This document shows positions 9,069 to 17,558 of a DNA stretch of 56,531 nucleotides, piece by piece. Below the pieces are notes generated by a model, which saw only the letters and a program-made list of their open reading frames with translations, had not been told where the DNA came from and searched no databases. Position 1 is the stretch's first letter, and every line of letters begins with the position of its first letter. The DNA comes from Bacteroidales bacterium OttesenSCG-928-B11 (GTDB lineage Bacteria > Bacteroidota > Bacteroidia > Bacteroidales > WCHB1-69), in the NCBI GenBank assembly GCA_030267125.1, contig JAJDJJ010000006.1, forward strand, positions 1-56,531, read 5' to 3'. A program made the translations under genes and the position numbers.

Positions 9069-11324
9069 CTATAGGCCAAGCGTTAGTGTTATCGTTTTAT
9101 TTTGGTCAGGAACAGATTGTCTTTTCACCACTCCTTTTCCTATGATTTTTGTTTTGTAACCTTTGGATTGCAGCTGGGAAATCGCATCCGAAGCACTCAT
9201 CATCAATACATCGGGAATACCTTCTTCATTTTCAGCCACTTCTATTAACTCATAAATATCGTTATCTGCCAACTCATAATAATAATCCGGATCAACAGCC
9301 ATTTCTCGCTTCGAGTTATACTTTTCTTGGATAACATAGAGATCTTTTCCGGAGATTACTCTTTCGCCTTTAGGGAAGGAAACTGTGGTGTCAGGTTCTA
9401 CCATCCGCATATTATCATAATCGGTCATACTCATGATTTGCTGCGTGATTTTAGCGAAAGCGTCTACTGCGATGGAGCTTTTCTTGTGAACATCATAAAT
9501 AAAGACAATACAAGAATATTTTGGCTCATCTGCGGGGAAATAGCCACAAAAAGAGACGCTATTCCGATTTTTCAAATAACCGCCTTTCGTCCACAAGTCG
9601 CGGGTACCGGTTTTGCCGGCAAACGGATAAGCGAAATTGCGGTACCGACGCGCCGTACCGAATTCTCCTGTAACCACAGATTCCAAATAAACTTTTGCTC
9701 GTGCCACTGTACTTGGCTGGCAAATTTGCTCCTTCAGCACCTCGGCTTCAAACTTTGCGATCGTATCTTTCCCATTAGTGACACATTTCACAAAAAGCGG
9801 CGCGATCATTTTTCCGTTGTTGGCCACGGCATTGAAATAAGTCAATGTTTGAATCGGCGTTGTACTGATTCCCGTTCCAAAACATGCGTTATAGTAGGTA
9901 TGGAAATCATCATCACGCACCCATCGTTTCAATTCCGGCGCCGGCGAAGTGCCCAAATGAGTAAAAAACGTATTGGTCAACCCCATTGAGTCTAGTTTGT
10001 TAAGAAAGTCTTCATAGCCGGTATATTTATCGAAAATCATAGAAGCGATCCCCACATTTGACGAGCGCTGGAAGGCCTCTATGGGATAAGCCATCTCCCT
10101 GCTTCGACCGGGTTCATCTACTTTCGGGTAGTTCATAATTCTTCCTGACGGGCGTTTTACCTGGAAAGTATTTGCCAAAATCGGATACTTCTTTATGCTG
10201 TCATTCGGTGTTCGCTCTAAATACGCCAACAAAGAGGCCAGCTTGAATGTAGAACCCGGTTCTATCTGCATATTGACGGCGAAATTTGTAACCTCCTTAT
10301 AGTAAGTGTGTGACGTATCCATACTTGTAAGATTTGAGATCGCCTTCACTTCACCGGTCTTCACATCCATCACTACAACACAGCCCAATCCCGCGTTATT
10401 ATTGCGCAAAGCTTTATACAACTCATTCTGGACAACGTATTGTATATCAAGATCAATAGTTGTATGTACGTCGTAGCCATTTTTCGGCGTTGTCTCACCC
10501 TTCATCGGTATATCGATCAGATTGACCACCACTTTCTTTTGTGCGCCGGGTGTGCCGCGAAGAAAGGTATCCATCTCATACTCAAGCCCGTTCCACTGTT
10601 GATTATGTTCATACCCGATGGCTCGCTTAGCCAGCTCCCCATAAGGATTCAGCCGCGCCAGCTGCGGGTTCAAGTTGAGTGATCTCCGGAAATTAGCCTT
10701 TGTGAAAATTCCGAATTTGGTGATCGAATCAATATCGTCATCCACAATCCAGTAACGATCGTCATTAGGATTAGAATGGTGGATAAGAACAATGGCGGAA
10801 TCCTTCAACGCTTGCGTCAATTTCGCCCGATAATAGTCCACATTTTTGTTAAACCGATCCTTAAATACGCCATGTAGTACCGGCGCTAAAACCTCTATAG
10901 TAGAATCGATCTGTTTTTCAGTCAGATATTTCGGGACATAATCAGGATCTTTCCCTATATTATTAGCATCTCTTATTTTGTAGCGTTTGTTCGTATTGTT
11001 GAAATCCCGTCCATCGATCGTAAAATCATAGATCAAAATGGAACTGGCAAGCACACGGCCTTTACTGTCATAAATATCTCCGCGGCGGGGCATTTTTTCG
11101 TTGATTTCAACAAAACAGTTACAATTCGGATCTTTCGCGAGGGGCATCGTATCCCAACCGGCAATGGTTTTATCCAAGCACTTATCACTCTCACCCATAA
11201 AAAGCGCGCGATCCCGGATACCCAACGTGAGAATACGGATAAAGCAATACAGTGCGAATATCACTAAGACACCGTAAATCAAAAACATGCGCCCATTTGA
11301 TTGCTTTACTGCGTTTTTATCCAT
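9069..11324 (-). CDS. ftsI: Septal transpeptidase PBP (FtsI/PBP2 class) with C-terminal PASTA domain
   Basis: The protein has 751 residues: a short cytoplasmic N-terminus, one transmembrane helix (about 12-32), a dimerisation/pedestal region, and the transpeptidase domain. Catalytic motifs are STFK (in EPGSTFKLAS, near residue 356), SSN (in RSSNVGIAS, near 420) and KTGT (near 572). The last 70 residues (PDVLMMSASDAISQLQSKGY and on) form one PASTA domain, as in other Bacteroidetes division PBPs. It cross-links septal peptidoglycan with FtsW. It is 13 bases downstream of the ftsL-like gene. Confidence 0.95.
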   Translation of the reverse strand: MDKNAVKQSNGRMFLIYGVLVIFALYCFIRILTLGIRDRALFMGESDKCLDKTIAGWDTMPLAKDPNCNCFVEINEKMPRRGDIYDSKGRVLASSILIYDFTIDGRDFNNTNKRYKIRDANNIGKDPDYVPKYLTEKQIDSTIEVLAPVLHGVFKDRFNKNVDYYRAKLTQALKDSAIVLIHHSNPNDDRYWIVDDDIDSITKFGIFTKANFRRSLNLNPQLARLNPYGELAKRAIGYEHNQQWNGLEYEMDTFLRGTPGAQKKVVVNLIDIPMKGETTPKNGYDVHTTIDLDIQYVVQNELYKALRNNNAGLGCVVVMDVKTGEVKAISNLTSMDTSHTYYKEVTNFAVNMQIEPGSTFKLASLLAYLERTPNDSIKKYPILANTFQVKRPSGRIMNYPKVDEPGRSREMAYPIEAFQRSSNVGIASMIFDKYTGYEDFLNKLDSMGLTNTFFTHLGTSPAPELKRWVRDDDFHTYYNACFGTGISTTPIQTLTYFNAVANNGKMIAPLFVKCVTNGKDTIAKFEAEVLKEQICQPSTVARAKVYLESVVTGEFGTARRYRNFAYPFAGKTGTRDLWTKGGYLKNRNSVSFCGYFPADEPKYSCIVFIYDVHKKSSIAVDAFAKITQQIMSMTDYDNMRMVEPDTTVSFPKGERVISGKDLYVIQEKYNSKREMAVDPDYYYELADNDIYELIEVAENEEGIPDVLMMSASDAISQLQSKGYKTKIIGKGVVKRQSVPDQNKTITLTLGL

Positions 11325-11337
11325 TACTACTTTTTCC

Positions 11338-11709
11338 TTATTTTTTGTTTATATCACTACTCTGCACAGGGATTTTATACAATTTCTTTTCATCCTTCGT
11401 GAAACCCTCTTCCTTCAACAACTGCATCACTTTTTCCGCGGTATCGTATGGAAGAAACTCATTCTGTTTTTTAATTTTTGAAACTGTATTTTTATACTCA
11501 TTTTCAATGCGTTCTAATTTCTTCTCTTTTCTCCTGATCCAATTATCGTTGGCGATGATGATAGCGGCCAGCAAGATTAGCATAACAAGATAGGGGTAGA
11601 ATTGCGTGACCTTTTTGTGCAACAGGAAATCACCACCCATAAAGGCCCAAAAGGCACTTCTTTTCTCCTCTTTTTTCTCCTTTTTCGCTTTCCTATTAGC
11701 TGTTTTCAT
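11338..11709 (-). CDS. FtsL-like small bitopic division protein
   Basis: This 123-residue protein has a very basic cytoplasmic N-terminus (residues 1-32), one transmembrane helix (about 40-57, PYLVMLILLAAIIIAND), and a heptad-like coiled coil (58-95). This topology, and its place between rsmH and ftsI, is that of FtsL, which tethers FtsW-FtsI to the division site. Sequence identity in this family is low, so the call rests on topology and synteny. The start lies 2 bases after the rsmH stop codon, pointing to translational coupling. Confidence 0.75.
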   Translation of the reverse strand: MKTANRKAKKEKKEEKRSAFWAFMGGDFLLHKKVTQFYPYLVMLILLAAIIIANDNWIRRKEKKLERIENEYKNTVSKIKKQNEFLPYDTAEKVMQLLKEEGFTKDEKKLYKIPVQSSDINKK

Positions 11710-11711
11710 CG

Positions 11712-12614
11712 TTATTTTTTCGTTGCCGTTCTCATTTTGGCACTTCTTGCCCTTGGGTTACGCTCTATCTCTTCCGCATCCGGTATCTGCGCTTTCGATA
11801 TCACGGAAGTGAACGGTATGAGTGGATTTCCATAAAAATCCTTTTCGATCTTTCCTTCCAAATTTCCCGAACGCATGAAATTTTTCACCAACCGGTCTTC
11901 CAAGGAGTGGTACGCTATTGTCACTAATTTGCCTCCCTGCTTCAATGCGTCTGTAGTTTGCAGCAAGAATTTTTCGATCACCTCCATCTCCGCATTCACC
12001 TCTATACGAAGAGCTTGAAATAACTGCGAGAGTATTTTATTCTCTTTATGTGCCGGGATCAGCGGTTTGAGGCACTCCACCAATTCCGTTGTAGTAGTTA
12101 TCTTTTGCATCAGTCTATCGGCAGCGATCTTGTTGGCGATTTTTCTCGCATTACTCAATTCTCCATACTGGAAAAAAACTTTCATCAACTTCTGCTCGGG
12201 ATAATCGTTAATAACATCTCCTGCCGTAATACCTTTACCCGGATTCATCCGCATATCCAGCTTCCCATCAAACCTGTAAGAGAATCCGCGTTCCGGCGTA
12301 TCAAACTGATAGGAAGAAACACCGAAGTCGGCCAAAATCCCATCCACGGGAAAAGCGTTGTGATAGCGAAGGAACTTATTCAGAAATGAGAAATTACAAG
12401 GAACAAAGGTAAAGCGGGGATCATCGGGAATATTCTTTTCACTATCGGGATCTTGATCAAAAGCGATCAATCTCCCTTTATCACTGATTCTCTGTAAAAT
12501 AGCTTGCGAATGACCGCCTCCGCCAAAAGTAACATCGACATAAATCCCGTCGGGATCCGTTATAAGAGCGCTCACGCTCTCATGCAACAATACCGGTTGG
12601 TGATAGCTATACAT
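11712..12614 (-). CDS. rsmH: 16S rRNA (cytosine(1402)-N(4))-methyltransferase
   Basis: This 300-residue enzyme (formerly MraW) methylates C1402 of 16S rRNA in the decoding centre. The SAM-binding start is YVDVTFGGGGHSQAIL (residues 25-40). The active-site region GILADFGVSSYQFDTPERGFS and the C-terminal PRARSAKMR tail are both present. The ATG overlaps the mraZ stop codon by one base (TAATG), so it is translationally coupled to mraZ as in most dcw clusters. Confidence 0.97.
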   Translation of the reverse strand: MYSYHQPVLLHESVSALITDPDGIYVDVTFGGGGHSQAILQRISDKGRLIAFDQDPDSEKNIPDDPRFTFVPCNFSFLNKFLRYHNAFPVDGILADFGVSSYQFDTPERGFSYRFDGKLDMRMNPGKGITAGDVINDYPEQKLMKVFFQYGELSNARKIANKIAADRLMQKITTTTELVECLKPLIPAHKENKILSQLFQALRIEVNAEMEVIEKFLLQTTDALKQGGKLVTIAYHSLEDRLVKNFMRSGNLEGKIEKDFYGNPLIPFTSVISKAQIPDAEEIERNPRARSAKMRTATKK

Positions 12615-13108
12615 TAGTTACTATTTAGCAGGTTATTTAAATCATCGTTGGATTGATTGCGGATCTTACCTTCCACATCTTGGTTCAGCTCGGCAAACTC
12701 CTCGGGCGACATGGCGAATGCCGCATTGTATTCTGCCAAATCCCAAAGCTCGATTTGCCCTTTTGCCAAAACAAGCACCACATCCTTTACCACATTATAA
12801 GCTTCTAACAGCGGCTTGGGAATCACAAAACGGTCTTGCGCATCGATATCCACGTGCGTGAGATTACGTAAGAACGCATTTCGATACTTTTTTGAAGCTA
12901 TTTCATTAGGATTCAACTTATCCAAATCTTTCATTTTCGCATCAAAAGCACTGGCGGTCCAAAGCATGATGTGCTTTCCAAAACCATGGGTAATCCAAAG
13001 CTCCTTCCGTTCATCTTCGGGCAACGCCTTAATGAGCGCACTTGGAAGTTTTAATCTCCCGTGCTTCTCAATCGTTGCTTCCCAATAACCAAATCTCGGA
13101 ACGGCCAT
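12614..13108 (-). CDS. mraZ: Division/cell-wall cluster transcriptional repressor MraZ
   Basis: This 164-residue protein carries two AbrB-like (SpoVT) domains, each with a D-x-x-x-R-type core (one is VDIDAQDRFVIPKPLLE). It is the first gene of the dcw cluster and in other bacteria represses it by binding repeats upstream of itself. The C-terminal 20 residues are polar and likely disordered. A -7 promoter element lies 22 bases before the start. It overlaps rsmH by one base. Confidence 0.95.
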   Translation of the reverse strand: MAVPRFGYWEATIEKHGRLKLPSALIKALPEDERKELWITHGFGKHIMLWTASAFDAKMKDLDKLNPNEIASKKYRNAFLRNLTHVDIDAQDRFVIPKPLLEAYNVVKDVVLVLAKGQIELWDLAEYNAAFAMSPEEFAELNQDVEGKIRNQSNDDLNNLLNSN

Positions 13109-13129
13109 TTTATTCTATTAATAACTCGC

Positions 13130-13137
13130 CAAAAATA
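13130..13137 (-). promoter_or_regulatory. mraZ: Promoter of the dcw (mraZ) operon
   Basis: TATTTTTG on the minus strand matches TAnnTTTG, 22 bases before the mraZ ATG. The AT-rich stretch upstream (13140-13430) carries no gene; it is where MraZ operators would be expected, but I could not see clear MraZ boxes. Confidence 0.6.
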
Positions 13138-13440
13138 CACAAATTCTTTCAACAATTCCAGCAATATTCATAAAACCCAGATATTTCCCATATTTATACT
13201 TGTAATTCATTAATAATCAAAGTGGAATAGATTGGAATAAAGTTATCAACAATTCAAATTATTTTCTATTTTACTGATTTACTAACAATTATAATTCTCC
13301 TAAAATTATAATGTAATTAATTGAAAAACAGAAGATAACATATTTAAATAACTAAATCAAAAATAGAAAATAGAAATTTCTGGAAAAAAATGGAGTAAAT
13401 TGGGAATTTAAAAAGCAGAAAAGCACAAGCACTAAAAAAA

Positions 13441-13467
13441 GCGTTCGATCTTTTTTTGATCGAACGC
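13441..13467. terminator. Strong hairpin terminator downstream of upp
   Basis: A perfect 10-bp stem (GCGTTCGATC / GATCGAACGC) with a 7-T loop is flanked by an A-run on one side and a T-run on the other. It lies 157 bases past the upp stop on the minus strand. The rest of 13109-13623 holds no convincing gene; a 76-codon open frame here reads through the hairpin. Confidence 0.85.
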
Positions 13468-13623
13468 TTTTTTTTAAACAAAAAGAAGTTGATAAACAAA
13501 CGGGGAAATCCGCTCCATCCTATCACAAAGCTGAATTCCACCAGGGGGATATACTTTCGATAAATGTACGGCAACTACGAAAGGAGTTCGGATTAAAATT
13601 CAGCTCGAGTCACTTCATCAAAT

Positions 13624-14286
13624 CTATTCCGATGTTTTATACCCGTATGCTAAATCTCCGGCATCGCCTAAACCCGGCACGATGTAAGATTGCGCCGTCA
13701 ATTCCTCATCAACAGCGCCAACCCAAATTGTACAATTAACAGGAGAGAGTTTAGATTGCAAATACTCAACACCTTGCACACTGGCAATAGAAGAAACCAA
13801 ATGCGTGTGTTTGGGAACGCCATTCGCCAACAGCTCCTGATACGCCAAGAACATTGACTTGCCTGTCGCCAGCATTGGATCAGAAATAATAAGGATACGA
13901 TCGTCTAATTGGGGCGCAGACATGTAATCCACTTGTATTTCGAAAGATCCGTCACGATAATGCTTTCGATAAGCGGAGATAAATGCGTTGTCCGCATCAT
14001 CAAAATAGTTAAGGAATCCTTGATGCAAGGGCAATCCCGCACGGAGGATAGTCGCTAACACCGGCCGCTCCTGGATGAGCTTCATATTAGCAATGCCCAG
14101 CGGGGTAACGATTTCTTGATCAGCAACTTCAAGCTCCTTACTAATCTCATAAGCAAAAATTTCTCCTATCCGCTCCAAATTCCTCCGGAAACGCATGCTG
14201 TCTTTCTGTATCTCCGCACTACGCAATTCCGAAATAAATGTGTTAAAAAGCGAATTTTCTTGACCTAAATAGCGAACTGATTTCAT
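13624..14286 (-). CDS. upp: Uracil phosphoribosyltransferase
   Basis: This 220-residue type I PRTase-fold enzyme converts uracil plus PRPP to UMP in pyrimidine salvage. The PRPP-binding motif is in ILIISDPMLATGKSM, and the uracil-binding end includes YIVPGLGDAGDLAYG. Length is normal. Its ATG overlaps the stop of the upstream acetyltransferase-like gene (ATGA), so the two form one transcription unit from the promoter at 15249, ending at the hairpin at 13441-13467. Confidence 0.97.
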   Translation of the reverse strand: MKSVRYLGQENSLFNTFISELRSAEIQKDSMRFRRNLERIGEIFAYEISKELEVADQEIVTPLGIANMKLIQERPVLATILRAGLPLHQGFLNYFDDADNAFISAYRKHYRDGSFEIQVDYMSAPQLDDRILIISDPMLATGKSMFLAYQELLANGVPKHTHLVSSIASVQGVEYLQSKLSPVNCTIWVGAVDEELTAQSYIVPGLGDAGDLAYGYKTSE

Positions 14287-15227
14287 GATTTTTCTTGTTT
14301 TATGATTGTTTTATACATCTTTATAAATGGCGACAAGTAGGAATATCTTCGCAGGTTAACAAACGGAAAACTGCATTGCTCCCCACCGAATCCTTTATAG
14401 AACCGAGCCACGTTTTCATTCATTGAACCGTTAAAATCAAACAAAAGATCTTGTTTTTCGTTGACTTTCAGATATTCGTTAAGCAGGAAAAACATCGCCT
14501 TCTTTTCGGGAAAACGATAGTCTCGCCCGGAAAACCAAAACCGGATACATTGATAGTCTCGCAGAAAGAGCGCCCCGGCGAGCAGCCGCCCTTCATCATC
14601 CCGCACACCCACAATATCCAGCATCCCTTTTTTTGAAGCGCAACCAGCCATTTCCTCCAACAACCGATAATCTTTTTTATTATACCGAATAGACTTATCT
14701 TTCCCTCGTCCGTTTTTAAACAGTCCGATCACTTCACCCACAGAAAGCTGCGTTGTATATGTTAAACCCGCCTTTTCCGCAGCCTTAATATTTCTTTTTG
14801 TATTTTCCGAGAAACGTTGTTCCAATAAAACATACGGTCTATTGAGCCTCATTTGATAGGTATGCATTTCGATTGGATTAATCAAACTGTTATCCGAATA
14901 ATTACCCGGTGCAAGCAAGAGATCAATCTGCCTATATATATATGGTATGCTATTAAAAAAAAGCATGGTGACCTCCGGAGTGATCTCATTTTTTGAAAAA
15001 ATGCCCAGCTGCGACATGAAAAATGGCGTATACACATATTTCACGCCTAACTTAGCTTTAGTCGGCAACGGCATCACATACTCGTATTCACCAAGCACCA
15101 GCGCTTTCCATCCTGGAGACGCAAGGGTCAAAATATCGTAATCGGCAAAGATCGTTGGAAAGGAAGAATTTTCCACACTCCTATTCCATAATTCCTTGTT
15201 GATAAATCTATTTTCCAGTAAACGCAT
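14283..15227 (-). CDS. FemAB/GNAT-like acyltransferase, unknown substrate
   Basis: I chose the ATG at 15227 (MRLLENRF). An upstream in-frame ATG at 15281 lies before the -7 promoter element at 15249-15256 and so would not be transcribed. The resulting 314 residues contain an N-terminal half rich in aromatics and a C-terminal GNAT/FemAB-type domain (SENTKRNIKAAEKAGL, then LLAGALFLRDYQCIRFWFSG and LFDFNGSMNENVARFYKGFGG). Such proteins transfer acyl or aminoacyl groups; the substrate cannot be read from sequence. It overlaps upp by 4 bases (ATGA), a conserved-looking pairing whose meaning is unclear. Confidence 0.75.
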   Translation of the reverse strand: MRLLENRFINKELWNRSVENSSFPTIFADYDILTLASPGWKALVLGEYEYVMPLPTKAKLGVKYVYTPFFMSQLGIFSKNEITPEVTMLFFNSIPYIYRQIDLLLAPGNYSDNSLINPIEMHTYQMRLNRPYVLLEQRFSENTKRNIKAAEKAGLTYTTQLSVGEVIGLFKNGRGKDKSIRYNKKDYRLLEEMAGCASKKGMLDIVGVRDDEGRLLAGALFLRDYQCIRFWFSGRDYRFPEKKAMFFLLNEYLKVNEKQDLLFDFNGSMNENVARFYKGFGGEQCSFPFVNLRRYSYLSPFIKMYKTIIKQEKS

Positions 15228-15248
15228 GGTATTATCTGTAATAAGTTG

Positions 15249-15256
15249 CAAAAATA
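15249..15256 (-). promoter_or_regulatory. -7 promoter element deciding the start of the FemAB-like gene
   Basis: TATTTTTG (TAnnTTTG) on the minus strand lies 22 bases before the ATG at 15227 and downstream of the longer alternative start at 15281. Confidence 0.6.
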
Positions 15257-15365
15257 GGATAAATTTAACGCATTGCCACACCCATTATTGACAACCACCA
15301 AGCGGCATCATACAACGCTCATCTTATAGCGGTATAGCGTTTGCTGCACAATACGCAAAAAGAAA

Positions 15366-15399
15366 AACGCCAACACTTTAATTTCAAGATGTTAGCGTT
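15366..15399 (-). terminator. Terminator downstream of tRNA-Arg
   Basis: The minus-strand hairpin AACGCTAACA / TGTTGGCGTT (10 bp, one G-T pair) is followed by a T-run. It starts 8 bases after the tRNA 3' end. Confidence 0.75.
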
Positions 15400-15406
15400 T
15401 TCCTTG

Positions 15407-15480
15407 TGACCCCGCCAGGATTCAAACCTGGAACCTTTTGATCCGTAGTCAAATACTCTATTCAGTTGAGCTACGGGGCC
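15407..15480 (-). tRNA. tRNA-Arg (anticodon ACG)
   Basis: The minus strand folds as a full cloverleaf of 74 bases: acceptor GGCCCCG / CGGGGTC with one G-T pair, anticodon stem TTTGA / TCAAA around loop CTACGGA, T-arm CCAGG-TTTGAAT-CCTGG, discriminator A. The anticodon is ACG, normally edited to ICG to read CGU/CGC/CGA. CCA is not encoded. Confidence 0.96.
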
Positions 15481-15577
15481 ATTGTTTTTTACGGCGGCAA
15501 AAATACAAAAAAATAGATACCACACCACTTTTTAAAAAATATTTTTCTGAACGTCTATTTTATATGCGGAAATTTTC

Positions 15578-15585
15578 TATTTTTG
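15578..15585 (+). promoter_or_regulatory. rpsP: Promoter of rpsP
   Basis: TATTTTTG fits TAnnTTTG and lies 40 bases before the rpsP ATG. Confidence 0.6.
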
Positions 15586-15625
15586 CACCCCTTAAATTAT
15601 TTATAATAAAACAAGTAAATTTAGT

Positions 15626-16207
15626 ATGGCAACAAGAATCAGATTACAAAGACACGGTAAAAAGAATCAACCGTTTTATCACATTGTAATCGCGGATGGT
15701 CGGGCACCACGTGACGGACGTTTTATTGAAAAAATCGGCACCTACAACCCTTTGACACATCCTGCGACAATCAACATTAATTTTGACCGGGCCTTGTATT
15801 GGGTGGAAACGGGTGCGTCACCATCGGACACAGTGCGCGCATTACTCAAAAAAGAAGGCGTTTATTTAATGAAACACCTTAGAGGCGGTATAGCAAAAGG
15901 CGCTCTTACCGAAATGGATGCCGAACGCAAATTCGATGCTTGGAAACAAGACAAAGAGAGCAAACTCAGCAATGAACAACGCAACAAACAAGACAAAGAG
16001 AGAGCGGAATTGAAAAAACGTATCGAAGCTGAAACAAAGGTAAGAGAAGCGATCTCTGCAAAAGTGGCCGCGAAATATGCGCAAGAAGCAGCAGAAGCAG
16101 CTAAAGCCACCGCTGAAGCAGAAGAAACTGAAGCAGCGGAAGTTGAAGAAACCACTGATGCTACCGTTGAAGTTGCGGAAGAAACTCCCGAAACCACAGA
16201 AGAATAG
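15626..16207 (+). CDS. rpsP: 30S ribosomal protein S16 with long C-terminal extension
   Basis: Residues 1-85 are the S16 core (MATRIRLQRHGKKNQPFYHI, then APRDGRFIEKIGTYNP and GASPSDTVRALLKKEG). The remaining roughly 105 residues are a lysine-rich helix followed by an alanine/glutamate-rich acidic tail. Such extended S16 proteins are usual in Bacteroidetes; Escherichia coli S16 has only 82 residues. S16 binds 16S rRNA and helps assemble the 30S platform. It is followed by a hairpin and then rimM, the assembly factor that acts on the same subunit. Confidence 0.96.
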   Translation: MATRIRLQRHGKKNQPFYHIVIADGRAPRDGRFIEKIGTYNPLTHPATININFDRALYWVETGASPSDTVRALLKKEGVYLMKHLRGGIAKGALTEMDAERKFDAWKQDKESKLSNEQRNKQDKERAELKKRIEAETKVREAISAKVAAKYAQEAAEAAKATAEAEETEAAEVEETTDATVEVAEETPETTEE

Positions 16208-16231
16208 GCATTATTTAACCATAAATAACAA

Positions 16232-16272
16232 AGAGGCTGTCTGAATACACATAGAGGACAACCTCTTTTTTT
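16232..16272 (+). terminator. Hairpin between rpsP and rimM (terminator or attenuator)
   Basis: AGAGGCTGTC and GACAACCTCT form a 10-bp stem with one mismatch, followed by seven Ts. It lies 7 bases before the rimM ATG, so it would reduce rimM-trmN6 expression relative to rpsP. Confidence 0.6.
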
Positions 16273-16279
16273 ATACAAT

Positions 16280-16807
16280 ATGACACACAAAGATTTCTTC
16301 TATTTAGGCGTCATCACCAAACCGTTCGGATTTAAAGGGCAACTATTTGTCTATTTAGATACCGACAGACCTGAAAGTTATCAAAACTTAGACGCTGTTT
16401 TTATCGATCTCGATGGCGAATTGATCCCCTATATGATCGAGAGTTTCCAATTGAGAAATGGCAATCAAGCCGTGATATCATTTCAAGATCTTGACGCGGA
16501 TGAAGCCAAGGATTTGATAAAGTGCGAGCTCTATCTCCCCCTTAACATGCTACCTCCACTTTCGGGCAACCAGTTCTATTTCCACGAAGTGATCGGCTTC
16601 CATGTGGTAGATGCACATCATGGTGACATCGGCATCATCAGCGACTTCATCGACCTGAGCCAACAACCGATCATGCAGATCAACCTCAACAATACGGAGA
16701 TTTTGATTCCGGCCGTGGATGAGTTCATCAAAAAACTGGATCGGGAAAATAAGATCATGTATATTGAAGCTCCCGACGGACTAATCGACATTTACTTGGG
16801 TAAATAA
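16280..16807 (+). CDS. rimM: Ribosome maturation factor RimM
   Basis: The protein has 175 residues. The N-terminal RimM beta-barrel (1-95, LGVITKPFGFKGQLFVYLDT) and the C-terminal PRC-barrel (100-172, with EILIPAVDEFIKKLDRENK) are both present. It assists 30S head maturation and binds S19. The neighbour rpsP and following trmN6 make a translation-related cluster, although trmD, often adjacent to rimM, is absent here. Confidence 0.95.
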   Translation: MTHKDFFYLGVITKPFGFKGQLFVYLDTDRPESYQNLDAVFIDLDGELIPYMIESFQLRNGNQAVISFQDLDADEAKDLIKCELYLPLNMLPPLSGNQFYFHEVIGFHVVDAHHGDIGIISDFIDLSQQPIMQINLNNTEILIPAVDEFIKKLDRENKIMYIEAPDGLIDIYLGK

Positions 16808-16812
16808 CCGTC

Positions 16813-17541
16813 ATGTTTCGGTTTAAGAATTTCTCGCTATCCCATCACCGAAGTACGCTAAAAATCGGCACCGACAGCGTATTGCTTTCTGCGCTTGTTC
16901 CTATCGGACATAAAACAAACATCTTGGATATTGGCACCGGATGTGGTATAATCGCTTTCTGTTTAGCCGATAAACACCGGAAATTAACAATCCCTCCGAC
17001 ACAAATTCTCGGCATTGACATTGACAAGGATTCTATCAAAGAGGCGGATGAAAACAATTCGACCTTCCCTCCTATTCAAAACCTTTCCGTCAATTTTCGA
17101 AAAGAAAGCGTGCAAGACTTAGCTCAAAACGGCGACCAAACTTTCGATTTAATTGTGAGCAATCCACCCTATTTTTCCGCATCGTTAAAACCTGCAACCG
17201 CATCGTTGGAAAAAAGCAAACACCGAGACGACAATCTATCTTTTCAAGATCTAATCAACAGCATCATACAATTATTAGATAATAACGGCGAGTTTTACCT
17301 GATTCTCCCCGTTGCCGAATTTGCCGAATTTGAAAAATTAACCAGAAATCGCTTGTTTTTAAAATATTACTGTCAAATCCATCCTAAAAAAAACAAACCC
17401 GTCAACCGAATTGTAGCGGGTTTTCAAAAAATATTTGTGGGAAATTTCACGGAAACGACCTTGGCTATTCGAGATGAAACCGGAAACTACACAAAAGAAT
17501 ATCGGCAATTAACGGAAGAATTTTATTGGAATTTGAAGTAA
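16813..17541 (+). CDS. trmN6: tRNA1(Val) (adenine(37)-N6)-methyltransferase
   Basis: This 242-residue class I SAM methyltransferase of the YfiC/TrmN6 type begins with FRFKNFSLSHHRSTLKIGTD, the family N-terminus. Motif I is ILDIGTGCGIIAF (about residue 36-48), the acidic SAM-ribose residue is in GIDIDKDSI, and the catalytic motif NPPY is at about residue 117-120. It methylates A37 of tRNA-Val in Escherichia coli; the exact tRNA here is by family. It lies 5 bases after rimM and is co-transcribed. Confidence 0.9.
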   Translation: MFRFKNFSLSHHRSTLKIGTDSVLLSALVPIGHKTNILDIGTGCGIIAFCLADKHRKLTIPPTQILGIDIDKDSIKEADENNSTFPPIQNLSVNFRKESVQDLAQNGDQTFDLIVSNPPYFSASLKPATASLEKSKHRDDNLSFQDLINSIIQLLDNNGEFYLILPVAEFAEFEKLTRNRLFLKYYCQIHPKKNKPVNRIVAGFQKIFVGNFTETTLAIRDETGNYTKEYRQLTEEFYWNLK

Positions 17542-17558
17542 CAAATCCACTTTTACAC

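Noticed and set aside
13344-13574. Possible 76-codon gene on the minus strand
   Set aside because: Low-complexity Lys/Phe product that reads through the strong hairpin terminator at 13441-13467.
15319-15528. 69-codon frame over tRNA-Arg
   Set aside because: It is a read-through of the tRNA; no protein features.
15862-16290. 142-codon frame antisense to rpsP
   Set aside because: Ser/Ala-rich shadow of the acidic S16 tail, not a gene.
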